The notes beneath the pieces were generated by a model that was not told where the DNA came from, did no database searches, and worked only from the letters and a program-made list of their open reading frames with translations. A stretch of 64,000 bases of DNA. Origin: Enhygromyxa salina (GTDB lineage: Bacteria; Myxococcota_A; Polyangia; Nannocystales; Nannocystaceae). Numbering within the stretch: position 1 is the first letter of the stretch; each line of letters begins with the position of its first letter. Location: NCBI RefSeq assembly GCF_000737335.2, contig NZ_JMCC02000107.1:1-64000 (forward strand), in the 5' to 3' direction. Shown here piece by piece: positions 7,730-16,006 of the stretch. The translations under genes and the position numbers were made by a program.

Positions 7730-9325
7730 GTGAGTGATAAATTACGCATTCAATCCAGTCTCAGGATCTTGGCGTCGTTGGCAGCGTTTGCCGCCAGCTT
7801 TGGACTTGGGGCCTGCTTCGACGGACTCGACGCCGCGGGTCTGCCGTGCACCAACGACAACCAATGCGGGCCCAAGAGCAGCTGCATCGAGGGGTTTTGC
7901 GGCGGTCTGTTCGCCTGCGACGACGGCGAGCGGATCAGCGAGGACGCGCTGTGTGACGGCACCGTCGACTGCCCAGACGGCTCCGACGAGGCGTTCGAGC
8001 GGTGCTTCGCCGACGCCGAGCCCTTCGAGTGTGACGACGGGGGCGTTGTCCCGCTGGAGTCGATCTGCAACGACACGTCCGACTGCGCGGACGGCAGCGA
8101 CGAGTCCCCGGTGATGTGCGCGGGCGTGGGCGTGAACAGCTGCGAGGCGGCCGGCGGCGATCTTGGCTACGAGCTTGGCCCCGCCCGCGAGGCCATGCCG
8201 GATCCACGCGGGATGCTGCTGGCGAACCTCATCGGCTCCGAGAGTGACGACGCGATCGTGCGCGGCGATCTTGGCAACGAGCTCAGGGTCGTGTCATTTG
8301 ACGAGACCGACCCCAATCAAGAGCGGATCTTGGAAGGGTTTGGGACCAGCAAGATCGTCGACTTCGAGCTTGGTGAGCTCGCCGGTGATCCGATGCTCGA
8401 CCTGGTGGTTGCGACCACCAGCACCGACGACGAGGGCACCGACGCGGGGGTCTACGTGTTCTCCAGGGCCTCGCCGATGTCCCCGCCCGAGCTCGTCGGG
8501 GCGCCCTCGACCTTGCCGGGTCTGCTCGACGCGCAGATCGTGGGCATCGAGCTAGGCAACTTCGACGGGGACGAGACCAGCGACATCGTCTTGATCGTCG
8601 ATGGCGCGGTCAAGGGCCGGGCGTTCGTCGGTGTCGGCGACTCGGCCGCTGGCGAGGGGGGCGGGGCCTTCTTCGAGTTTGCGCCGCTCGAGTCGTTCGC
8701 GCTCGACTACGAGACCTTCTTGGACTCGGCGATGACCGACCTCGACAACGACGGCGACAGCGATCTGCTGGTCACGAGCATCACCGATGGCAAGGGCGTG
8801 CTGTGGGTCGTCCGGCGCAGCGGCCAAGACGGTGAAGGCGAAGTCGAGTGGGACGCGCCCGCGCAGGTGATGTTGCCGTTTCCGGGTCGGGAGCTGGCCG
8901 TGGGGCGGTTCTCGTCGACCATGGCCTTGTCCGACGACGTGGTGATCCTCGACACGATGTCGGGCGACCTGCGGACGCTCATCAATCAGAACGGCACGTT
9001 GATGCCGCAGCCGCCGCTGCCGGCGGTGGAGGGCAGCCAGGTCTCTGGGCTCACGCTGGCCGACATGAACTGCGACGGCAACGCCGACTACCTGATCAAC
9101 GTGGGCAGCCCGGCCGAGGTCCGCGTGTACCTTGGCGATGGCTCGGGCGGGCTGTTGTCGGAGGATCCGATCATCTACGCGAGCGACGGGGCCCCGCGCG
9201 GCGCCCTTGGGGTGCTTCACGCCGACGGCGACTCGACCCCGGACATCGTGTCGGCCGTCGAGCCGGGTGGTGAGGTCAGCACCGGCGAAGTGCGGCTGTT
9301 GGTGACGGCCAACGCTTCGAACTGA
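7730..9325 (+). CDS. Lipoprotein with two LDL-receptor class A modules and FG-GAP/VCBS-type repeats
   Basis: 531 residues, GTG start backed by an AGGAG site. The signal peptide ends in a lipobox (FGLGAC). Two LDL-receptor class A modules follow (about 63-90 and 100-128), each with the calcium-binding DGSDE signature and the expected cysteines. The rest (about 150-531) is a beta-propeller-like series of FG-GAP/VCBS repeats with DxDxDGxxD loops (DLDNDGDSDLL, DMNCDGNADYL, HADGDSTPDIV). It is expected on the cell surface, binding calcium and possibly ligands; LDL-A modules are mostly metazoan but well known in Nannocystaceae-type myxobacteria. No catalytic site is seen. Confidence 0.85.
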   Translation: MSDKLRIQSSLRILASLAAFAASFGLGACFDGLDAAGLPCTNDNQCGPKSSCIEGFCGGLFACDDGERISEDALCDGTVDCPDGSDEAFERCFADAEPFECDDGGVVPLESICNDTSDCADGSDESPVMCAGVGVNSCEAAGGDLGYELGPAREAMPDPRGMLLANLIGSESDDAIVRGDLGNELRVVSFDETDPNQERILEGFGTSKIVDFELGELAGDPMLDLVVATTSTDDEGTDAGVYVFSRASPMSPPELVGAPSTLPGLLDAQIVGIELGNFDGDETSDIVLIVDGAVKGRAFVGVGDSAAGEGGGAFFEFAPLESFALDYETFLDSAMTDLDNDGDSDLLVTSITDGKGVLWVVRRSGQDGEGEVEWDAPAQVMLPFPGRELAVGRFSSTMALSDDVVILDTMSGDLRTLINQNGTLMPQPPLPAVEGSQVSGLTLADMNCDGNADYLINVGSPAEVRVYLGDGSGGLLSEDPIIYASDGAPRGALGVLHADGDSTPDIVSAVEPGGEVSTGEVRLLVTANASN

Positions 9326-9366
9326 GCGCACCCGCGGCGGTCGCCCCTCGCGTTCGACCTCATCCA

Positions 9367-9416
9367 TGGGTGGGGCACGGGTGGGGCACGGGTGGGGGAC
9401 CGGTGGGGGACCGGTC
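9367..9416. repeat. G-rich 11-13 bp tandem repeat upstream of the TPR kinase
   Basis: Two copies of a ggtggggcac unit are followed by two of a ggtgggggacc variant on the plus strand. It lies 80 bp before the kinase gene at 9495, in the same relation as the minisatellite at 1-155 to the first kinase. G4-capable; function unknown. Confidence 0.7.
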
Positions 9417-9482
9417 GCGGCTGCGGCTTGAAGCGACCGCCACCTCCCGAGATGCCCTGGGGACAAGCGATTCGCATGCGCT

Positions 9483-9494
9483 TATGCTAAGTCC
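9483..9494 (+). promoter_or_regulatory. Putative -10 element placing +1 on the GTG start codon
   Basis: TATGCT at 9483-9488 followed by exactly 6 nt and GTG at 9495. If the hexamer is a -10 box, transcription begins at the start codon and the message is leaderless. Confidence 0.45.
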
Positions 9495-12422
9495 GTGGTC
9501 GAGGACGCTGACATGGAGGGCGAACCCTCGCGCCCGATCACAGCGGTAGACTCGGCGGTCGATTCGGCGGCTGAGTCCGTGCCCGAGCCGCGCACCCAAG
9601 CGGGGCCGCCACGTCTGCGTGAGCGCGGCGAGACGATTGGGCGCTACGTGGTCGTTGACACGATCGGTCAAGGCGGCATGGGCGTGGTCTATGCCGCCTG
9701 GGATCCCCAGCTCGATCGCCGCATCGCGCTCAAGCTGGTCAACTTTGGACCGGCGTGGGGGACCGAGGGGGACACCCAGCGCGCCCGGTTGCTGCGCGAG
9801 GCCCAGGCGCTCGCGCGGATCGAGCACCCCAACGTCGTCAAGGTCCACGACGTGGGGGTCAGCGACGGGCAAGTCTTCATCGCAATGGAGCACGTCAACG
9901 GTCAGAGCCTGCGCGAGTGGCTGCGCGCGGATCACCGCTCGGTCCGCGATGTGCTCGAGGTGTTCGTCGCCGCCGGTCATGCCCTCGCGACCGCGCACGC
10001 GATGGAGCTGATCCACCGTGACTTCAAGCCCGACAACGTGCTGGTCGGACACGCCGGTGAGGTCAAGGTCGTCGACTTCGGGCTCGCGCGCGACAGCCGA
10101 CGCGACGATCGTCCGCGCGCGCGCGAGTGGGCCGAGACCGAGCCCGTGATCGCCCGGGCGCTCGAGCGCGCGGCGTCCGAGAGCCAAGCTCGGACCGGGG
10201 CGGCCCGAGAGCCCTCGGGCCCCGAAGCCATCGGCGAGCTGGACTCGGGGATGGACTCCAGCGGAGCCAATCCAGACTCCGGGCCCAATTCGTTCCTGGT
10301 CCATCCGTCGAACATCACGATGGCAGGGACCGTGCTGGGAACCCCGGCCTACATGGCGCCCGAGCAGCACGAGCACGCGACCGTCGACGCGCGCTCGGAT
10401 CAGTACGCGTTTTGCGTGAGCCTGTGGGAGGCGCTGTACGGCAAGCGGCCCTTCTCGGGGCGCCGGTCCGAGGTCCTCGCTCGTCGCAAGCGCAAGCTGC
10501 AGATCCGCGAGTCGAGCCGGGGCCTGCGGGTCCCCAAGCAGGTTCGCAGCGTGTTGTTGCGCGGCTTGAGCCCGCGCCGCAGCCGTCGCTTCCACACCAT
10601 GCAGGACCTGCTGACCGAGCTCGAGGCCAGCCTTGGCGAGCGGCGCCGTCGGCTGGTGCCCACGGTGGCGCTGGTCGGCGTCACGCTGATCGCAGCGGTG
10701 GTGGTCTGGTCGGTGTTTGCGCGCGGTGAGGATCAGCCATGCGCGGCTCCGGTCGAGCAGCTCGCGGGGGTGTGGGACGACGCCGTGCGGGCCGACGTCG
10801 CGGCCGCGATCGCGGCGAGCGAGCTGACCTACGCCCCGGACAGCTGGGCGCGGATCTCCACGGGGCTCGACAGCTACGCCGAGCGCTGGCTCGCGGCCGA
10901 GGTCACGGCCTGCGAGGCCACGCACCTGCGGCACGAGCACGACGCCACCTGGCTCGAGGGTCGGCGCGCGTGCCTCGAGGCGCGTCGGCGAGAGCTCGCT
11001 GGGCTGACGACACAGCTGGGGCGCGGCGACGCGCGCACCGTCGAGCACGCGACGCGGGCGGTCTCCTCGCTCACGCCGATCGACGCGTGCGAGCGCGATC
11101 AGAGCCCCGAGCTGATGCCGGAGCCCGCCGATCGAAGCCGGCGCCTGCGCGTGGTGAGGGCCCTGGATCAGCTCGCGGCCGCCCGGGCAAGCTTTGGCTC
11201 CGGCCAACTCGAGGACGGGCTGCGTCGCGCACGAGCGGTGCTCGAGCTCGCCCGGGAGCTCGACTGGGCCCCGCTCGAGGCCGAGGCCCTGTTCGAGATC
11301 GGTCGCCACCGCGCCGACGTGGAGCTGAACCTCGAGGCCGAGCTCGAGACCCTGCACCAAGCCGCGATCGCGGCCCTGCGCGGTGGCCATGAGCAGCTCG
11401 CGGCGCGCAGCTGGTCACGGCTCACCCGGGGGCTGGTGCGCGCGGGGCAGCTCGACCAAGCGCACAGCTGGCTGGGCTACGCGGACGAGCTGGCGAAGGC
11501 GCTGGCGCTCGCGCACGGCGAGGACTTGGCGTTGGCGGCCGATCTACTCCACGCGCGGGCGCAGCTGCACTTCGCCAAGCAGGACTTCGCCGGGGCCGAG
11601 GTCCACGCGCGCGAGCGGCTGGCGAGGCTGCGCGAGTTCTACGGCGAGGACAGCCCCCACGTCGCGGACGCGCTCAACAACCTCGGCGTCGCGGTCTACA
11701 TGCAGTATCGCAAGGACGAAGCGGTCGCGGCCTACCGCGGGGCGCTGGCGATCCTCGAGCGCGTGCACGGACCCGAGCACCCATCGGTAGCGACCATGCA
11801 CAACAACATCGGGGTGGTCTCGACGGATCGCCACGCCTACGCGGACGCGCTCGTGCACTACTGGCGGGCCGTCGAGATCCGCGAGCGCGTGTACCCGCCC
11901 GATCACGCCCTGGTGTTGCAGTCGCTGGTCAACCTGGCGAACGTGCACCTGTTCTCGGGTGATCCGGTCGCCGGGGTCGCGATCGGGCTGGAGATCGTGC
12001 TGCGTCGGGACGCGGCGCTCGAGCTCCCGCAGGCTCCGGCCAGCGCTGCGGTCGTGGCCGAGCGACGGGTTCGCTTGGTCCCGGATCTCCTGCGACTCGC
12101 GCGATTGTTCGCGGCCGCGGGTGAGCATCGCAACGCGCTGGGTGTGTTCACGCAGGCCCTGAGCTTGCTCGACGAGGTCCCGGGCACGAGCCTGCCACCG
12201 GGCTTCGAGCCGCCGCCCGCGGGCCAGGCTTGGCCCCCGCACCTCGATGGATGCCGCGCCGACGTGCTGCTGGGCATCGAGGACGCGAGCCGGGCGTTGG
12301 GCCGGGCGCACGACGCAGACCAAGCGCACGCGCGGCGGGGGGGGATCCCCGTGCAGCAGCCAGCGTACCTGCGCCGGTGTCTGGACGAGCACAACCGGTG
12401 GGCGGCGGCGAATCCCCTGTAG
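9495..12422 (+). CDS. Transmembrane Ser/Thr protein kinase with extracytoplasmic TPR sensor domain
   Basis: 975 residues. The kinase domain (about 50-330) has GQGGMGVVY (58-66), the IALK lysine at 80, HRDFKPDN with H174, DFGLA at 194 and a long Arg/Asp-rich insert (about 200-260) before the APEQ motif. A single membrane helix (about 388-410) is followed by a soluble region that becomes TPR repeats (about 540-900; for example VADALNNLGVAVY and VATMHNNIGVVS, the typical kinesin-light-chain-type TPR). This is the usual layout of myxobacterial kinase-TPR receptors. Start GTG 9495 is supported by the -10-like hexamer 6 nt upstream; ATG at 9513 is the alternative. Ligand unknown. Confidence 0.92.
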   Translation: MVEDADMEGEPSRPITAVDSAVDSAAESVPEPRTQAGPPRLRERGETIGRYVVVDTIGQGGMGVVYAAWDPQLDRRIALKLVNFGPAWGTEGDTQRARLLREAQALARIEHPNVVKVHDVGVSDGQVFIAMEHVNGQSLREWLRADHRSVRDVLEVFVAAGHALATAHAMELIHRDFKPDNVLVGHAGEVKVVDFGLARDSRRDDRPRAREWAETEPVIARALERAASESQARTGAAREPSGPEAIGELDSGMDSSGANPDSGPNSFLVHPSNITMAGTVLGTPAYMAPEQHEHATVDARSDQYAFCVSLWEALYGKRPFSGRRSEVLARRKRKLQIRESSRGLRVPKQVRSVLLRGLSPRRSRRFHTMQDLLTELEASLGERRRRLVPTVALVGVTLIAAVVVWSVFARGEDQPCAAPVEQLAGVWDDAVRADVAAAIAASELTYAPDSWARISTGLDSYAERWLAAEVTACEATHLRHEHDATWLEGRRACLEARRRELAGLTTQLGRGDARTVEHATRAVSSLTPIDACERDQSPELMPEPADRSRRLRVVRALDQLAAARASFGSGQLEDGLRRARAVLELARELDWAPLEAEALFEIGRHRADVELNLEAELETLHQAAIAALRGGHEQLAARSWSRLTRGLVRAGQLDQAHSWLGYADELAKALALAHGEDLALAADLLHARAQLHFAKQDFAGAEVHARERLARLREFYGEDSPHVADALNNLGVAVYMQYRKDEAVAAYRGALAILERVHGPEHPSVATMHNNIGVVSTDRHAYADALVHYWRAVEIRERVYPPDHALVLQSLVNLANVHLFSGDPVAGVAIGLEIVLRRDAALELPQAPASAAVVAERRVRLVPDLLRLARLFAAAGEHRNALGVFTQALSLLDEVPGTSLPPGFEPPPAGQAWPPHLDGCRADVLLGIEDASRALGRAHDADQAHARRGGIPVQQPAYLRRCLDEHNRWAAANPL

Positions 12423-12467
12423 ATCGCGACCCGTGATCTTGGTCGCAGCGGCGCTCGCCCACGCTGC

Positions 12468-12473
12468 TAGGAT
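12468..12473 (+). promoter_or_regulatory. Putative -10 element of the sterol desaturase gene
   Basis: TAGGAT 26 nt before the ATG at 12500, the same hexamer as seen 6 nt before other starts in this window. Confidence 0.35.
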
Positions 12474-12499
12474 TCTGCGCCTTCTCGGCCCCACATCTC

Positions 12500-13336
12500 A
12501 TGCTCATCAAGCTGCTCGGCATCGAAGACGCGCCCCTCGCGATCTTCTTGGTCCTCACGGTCAGCGGTCTGCTGGCCTACTTCCTGGCCTCAGGACTTAG
12601 CTACCTGTTGTTCTTCGTGTGGGGCCGCAAGCGCTTCCACCCGGACTACGTCGCGGATCCGCAAGAGAACCGCAAAGCCCGGTTCTGGGGCGCGGTGTCG
12701 GTCGCTGGCAACGCGCTGTTCATGGTCCCGTTCCACTGGCTGCTCTCGCATGGCTACGGGCACCTGTACTGGGACGTCAGCGACTACGGGTGGCCGTGGT
12801 TGATTGCGAGCTTTTTTCTGTACCTCGCGGTGACCGAGACGATGATCTACTGGACCCACCGCGCGCTGCACTCGGACTTTCTCTACAACTGGCTGCACAA
12901 GCGTCACCATCAGTTTCGGGTCACGACCTCGTGGGTCAGCACCGCGTTTCACCCGATCGACTCGTTCGCGCAGGCGCTACCCCATCACCTGTGTGCGTTC
13001 TTGTTCCCGGTTCACGCGATCATGTACTTGGTCATGGTCGGCTTCGTGACGGCGTGGTCCGTGGTGATCCATGATCGAGTCTCGCTGGTTCGCTGGAAAT
13101 TCATCAACTACACAGGCCACCACACGCTTCACCATTGGTACTACCAGTACAACTTTGGGCAGTTCACGACCGTGTGGGATCGGCTGGCCGGAACCTACAA
13201 AGACCCCGAGCTATGCTACGAGGACGTGCCCGAGGGGGTGGTGGTGCGGTGGCAGGATGGGCCCGGGAAGTTGGTCGGGCCGTGGGCGCCTCGGCCTACG
13301 GATCTGCGTGAGGATCTGGCCGCGGCCGCTGAGTAG
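12500..13336 (+). CDS. Sterol desaturase / fatty acid hydroxylase superfamily, closest in pattern to sterol C-5 desaturase
   Basis: 278-residue membrane di-iron enzyme with four or five hydrophobic segments. All histidine boxes are present: HRALH (120-124), HKRHH (133-137) and HHTLHH (207-212), plus the accessory HPID (151) and IHD (190-192). The spacing, the YxYNFGQFTTVWDRLAGTYKDP-type C-terminal stretch (split around residues 215-236) and the PHHxxxFLFPVH segment read like Erg3/SC5D enzymes, which introduce the C5-C6 double bond of sterols, rather than C-4 methyl oxidases or beta-carotene hydroxylases. Sterol synthesis is established in Nannocystineae. No other sterol gene lies nearby, so the substrate is inferred. 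It stands alone. Confidence 0.88.
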   Translation: MLIKLLGIEDAPLAIFLVLTVSGLLAYFLASGLSYLLFFVWGRKRFHPDYVADPQENRKARFWGAVSVAGNALFMVPFHWLLSHGYGHLYWDVSDYGWPWLIASFFLYLAVTETMIYWTHRALHSDFLYNWLHKRHHQFRVTTSWVSTAFHPIDSFAQALPHHLCAFLFPVHAIMYLVMVGFVTAWSVVIHDRVSLVRWKFINYTGHHTLHHWYYQYNFGQFTTVWDRLAGTYKDPELCYEDVPEGVVVRWQDGPGKLVGPWAPRPTDLREDLAAAAE

Positions 13337-13773
13337 GGCGGCCTGAGGCCTGATGTTGCGTGCTACAAATTCACGTTGTGTTCGGTGGTTGGTGTGCCGG
13401 CGGGGGACCGCGCACGGGCTGCAGACTGTTCCAGCCCGGCTGCGGTCTACTTCAGTTTCGTGACCCCGCTTCCTTTGGTCTCGTCTCACTGGCCCGGCCG
13501 CGCTTCTCTTCGCTAATCTCCACGTGCGTAGATACGCCGGGTTGAAGCAGTCTGCGGCCTTTGTGCGCTCTGCCTTCGACGGGGGTGGCTCCGATCCGAA
13601 CACGCGGGGGGCGTGTGCGGGCGTACTGCCAGGAGTTGCGACACTGCCATTGGGCCTCAGTGCCGTGCATACCCGGAACGAACTTCGGGTGTGCGGCACC
13701 TAGCTCGTCCGCAGTGCAGTTCGCGGCCGAGGTTGGGGCCAGCAGGGGCGACAACGTGAAGACGTCCGCGTGC
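13337..13773. other. 437-bp intergenic region with an imperfect inverted repeat
   Basis: No convincing reading frame in either strand. It contains arms at about 13421-13440 and 13535-13554 (17 of 20 bases complementary) with some further pairing outward (cgcac on the left against gtgcg on the right). The desaturase gene and the minus-strand lipoprotein gene converge on it, so part of it may serve as terminator. Nothing else is recognised. Confidence 0.5.
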
Positions 13774-15672
13774 TCAGCCCGGACCGGGCGGGGTTGGGCT
13801 TGGTGGCGGGGCCGGGCGGGCGTCTTCGGGCTCGTCTTCGGGCTCGTCTTCGGGCTCGGGCTCGGGCTCGTCGATGTCGCCCTCGTCCTCGCCGCCATCG
13901 TCGTCGTCCAACTCGTCGAGCTCGCCCTCGTCGGCGTACTCGCCCTCGTCGCCGTACTCACCCTCGTCGCCCTCGCCATCGACCAACGAGGCGTCGGGGT
14001 TGATCCACACGTCGGTGCAGGGCGTGCAAGAGCTTGGCGGGCGCACGAACAGGGCGCCGTTGCTCTCGAGCTCGGTGAGCATGCCGGGTTCGGCGAGGTA
14101 CAAGGACGCGGTGTCGCCCCGCTTGGACGAGAGCTCGACGAACAGCTTGTCGCCAGTGCGGCGCAGTCGGAGCCCGCGGGCGTCGGCGAGCTTGCTCTCG
14201 TGCTTGCCAATGATCTTGCCGCTGGCGTCGAGCTGGTAGGCGCGGGCCTTGCCGTCACACGGGGCCGAGGCGTAGAGCGTGTCGGTGCCGACGCTGCAGA
14301 TCATCCACTGCGCAGGGTCGAGCTGATCGGCTGCGGTGAGCTTGGCTGCTGCGATGACAGGCGCGAGCTCGCCGGCGCCGCCGCGATGGCAGCCGGCGAC
14401 GCCGCCCTCGAGCGGGATCCCGCGGGGCAGCGGATCGGGGTCGAAGCCCCACGCGCGCAGCTGCGTCGCGCCGTCTTCAGATCCCTCTGGGGGCGGGCGC
14501 TTCCACTTGAGCTTGCCGCCCTCTTCGACGATGCCCTTGATCGTGAATTGGCCGTCCGCGTTCATCCAGCCGACCGCGAACCCGTGGCCTTCCGCGTGGC
14601 GATAGACCTGGGCCCCCGCGCCGCCGAGCTCACCGAGCGCGTAGGACATGCGGTTGCGCTTGTCCAACAGCATGTAGTTGCCCGATGACGCGCTGCAGGT
14701 GGTCCTGTGCAGCCGCTCGAACAGCGCGTAGTCGTCACCGACCTGACCAAACACCGCGCTGGCCCGACCAAACCGACGCCGCGCGGGGCCGTCCTCGCCC
14801 GAGGGCCCGGGGCGGGTGAGGTTGATGAAGACCTGCCGGATCGTGTGGTCACGATCGTCGCCACCCCAAGCCGTGGTCTCCCACCCCGCCCACGCGAGCG
14901 CCGGGTCGAGGATCACGGGCGGCCGCGCGACGCCGTCGGTGCCATACACCTCGACCTCGGCCAGCTGGATCTGCTGGTCCTTGTTGCCGGCGTGCAGCTC
15001 GAGCACCTCGATCGCCAGGCTCTGGGTCTCGACGGGGGCGTCGAAGCGCACGTAGCCGTGATCCGCACCGTCAGGCACGGTCGAGTCGAGGTAGCCGGCG
15101 TCGGTGTGAATGCGGACCTTGGCGACCCGCGGGTGCGCCTTGTAGTCGCGGTAGCGCGGGCCGCCAGCCGTGTACAGCCGCACGACCTCGACCTTGGCCT
15201 TCTCGGGCAGCGCGAGCCCAAGCACGCACGGCTTGGCCTGGCCAAACTCGCAGGTCCACGCCGTGTCCAGATCATCGTCGCGCGTCAGCTTGGCGTCACC
15301 GGAGCCGGCCGCGCCCCACACGGGCAGCTTCACGGTGGCCATCAGCGAGAACAGATGGGTGATCTTGTCGATGCTAAAGCCGAGGCCCTTGGCACCCTTG
15401 GCGGTGGTGCTCGCGGCGGTCGTGGCTTGGGTGATCGCCACCGCGACCGCGCGTGGATCGTCGGGTTCTTCTTCGGTGGGCTGCGCTCCGGTGTCGTCGA
15501 CACTTGGTGTCGGCTGCGGATCCGCGCCAGATCCCTCAGCGTCGGGTGTGGTCGAGTCGTTGCTGGTCGTCGCGGCGTCGTTGCTGTTCGACTTGCACGC
15601 GGCGGTCAGCGCGAGGCTGAGCGCGAGGGTGGAGAGCAGGGGAGGGCGGACGAGTGCGCGCGGGGAGGCCAT
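13774..15672 (-). CDS. Lipoprotein with galactose-binding/F5-8-type-like (NADase-type) domain and acidic C-terminal tail
   Basis: 632 residues from the ATG at 15672 (an upstream in-frame start at 15735 is less likely because it would precede the signal peptide by 21 residues). The signal peptide ends at a lipobox (LALTAAC). A Ser/Asn/Thr/Asp linker leads to a domain (about 130-290) with the DGDLDTAWT-like pattern (here DDDLDTAWTCEFG) and EVEVYGT ending seen in discoidin-like folds annotated as NADase-type glycan-binding domains. The remainder is unassigned. The last 80 residues alternate Glu/Asp with Gly and then Glu/Pro, ending in Pro-rich sequence. A cell-surface glycan or ligand binder is inference. 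Confidence 0.75.
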   Translation of the reverse strand: MASPRALVRPPLLSTLALSLALTAACKSNSNDAATTSNDSTTPDAEGSGADPQPTPSVDDTGAQPTEEEPDDPRAVAVAITQATTAASTTAKGAKGLGFSIDKITHLFSLMATVKLPVWGAAGSGDAKLTRDDDLDTAWTCEFGQAKPCVLGLALPEKAKVEVVRLYTAGGPRYRDYKAHPRVAKVRIHTDAGYLDSTVPDGADHGYVRFDAPVETQSLAIEVLELHAGNKDQQIQLAEVEVYGTDGVARPPVILDPALAWAGWETTAWGGDDRDHTIRQVFINLTRPGPSGEDGPARRRFGRASAVFGQVGDDYALFERLHRTTCSASSGNYMLLDKRNRMSYALGELGGAGAQVYRHAEGHGFAVGWMNADGQFTIKGIVEEGGKLKWKRPPPEGSEDGATQLRAWGFDPDPLPRGIPLEGGVAGCHRGGAGELAPVIAAAKLTAADQLDPAQWMICSVGTDTLYASAPCDGKARAYQLDASGKIIGKHESKLADARGLRLRRTGDKLFVELSSKRGDTASLYLAEPGMLTELESNGALFVRPPSSCTPCTDVWINPDASLVDGEGDEGEYGDEGEYADEGELDELDDDDGGEDEGDIDEPEPEPEDEPEDEPEDARPAPPPSPTPPGPG

Positions 15673-15702
15673 GGCTCGCCGGGAGTCTAGACCTCCACAG
15701 AA
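15662..15702 (-). promoter_or_regulatory. Putative -10 hexamer upstream of the F5/8-like lipoprotein gene
   Basis: Reading the minus strand, TAGACT occurs about 11 nt before the ATG at 15672. It fits the TAnnnT pattern of the window. Confidence 0.25.
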
Positions 15703-16006
15703 AGTTTCGCACTTGGGCCATGCAGGCGGGCTCAACCTGCGCTGGACCCTGCTCCGTGCGGGTCGAGCGGGTGGGGAATTGCTCGATTTACACGTGGTGG
15801 GGCCGGGCTACGACTTCGAGAGCGCGCAGGCTTGGACGTCGTCGAGCACGTAGGTGCCCCGCCCACGGGGCTGTCGTTGGTGGTGGTCGACCTGCTCGCG
15901 GGCGGTGTCGGCCGGAGCAGCACCAAGGGGCGGGCTCGCGGGTACAGCCGGCGCTGCTCAGCACCGACGCGAGACCCAAGCAACGATGGCGACGCGCATG
16001 GCCGGC
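15703..16006. other. Roughly 300-bp intergenic region, no supported gene
   Basis: A plus-strand stretch at about 15832-15930 reads like protein (LSLVVVDLLAGGVGRSSTK) but has no start signal and no family match I recognise. It could be a gene remnant. Otherwise I see nothing here. Confidence 0.35.

Noticed and set aside
9360..11390. 676-codon minus-strand open frame opposite the TPR kinase
   Set aside because: Antisense shadow of the kinase gene with no domain-like sequence.
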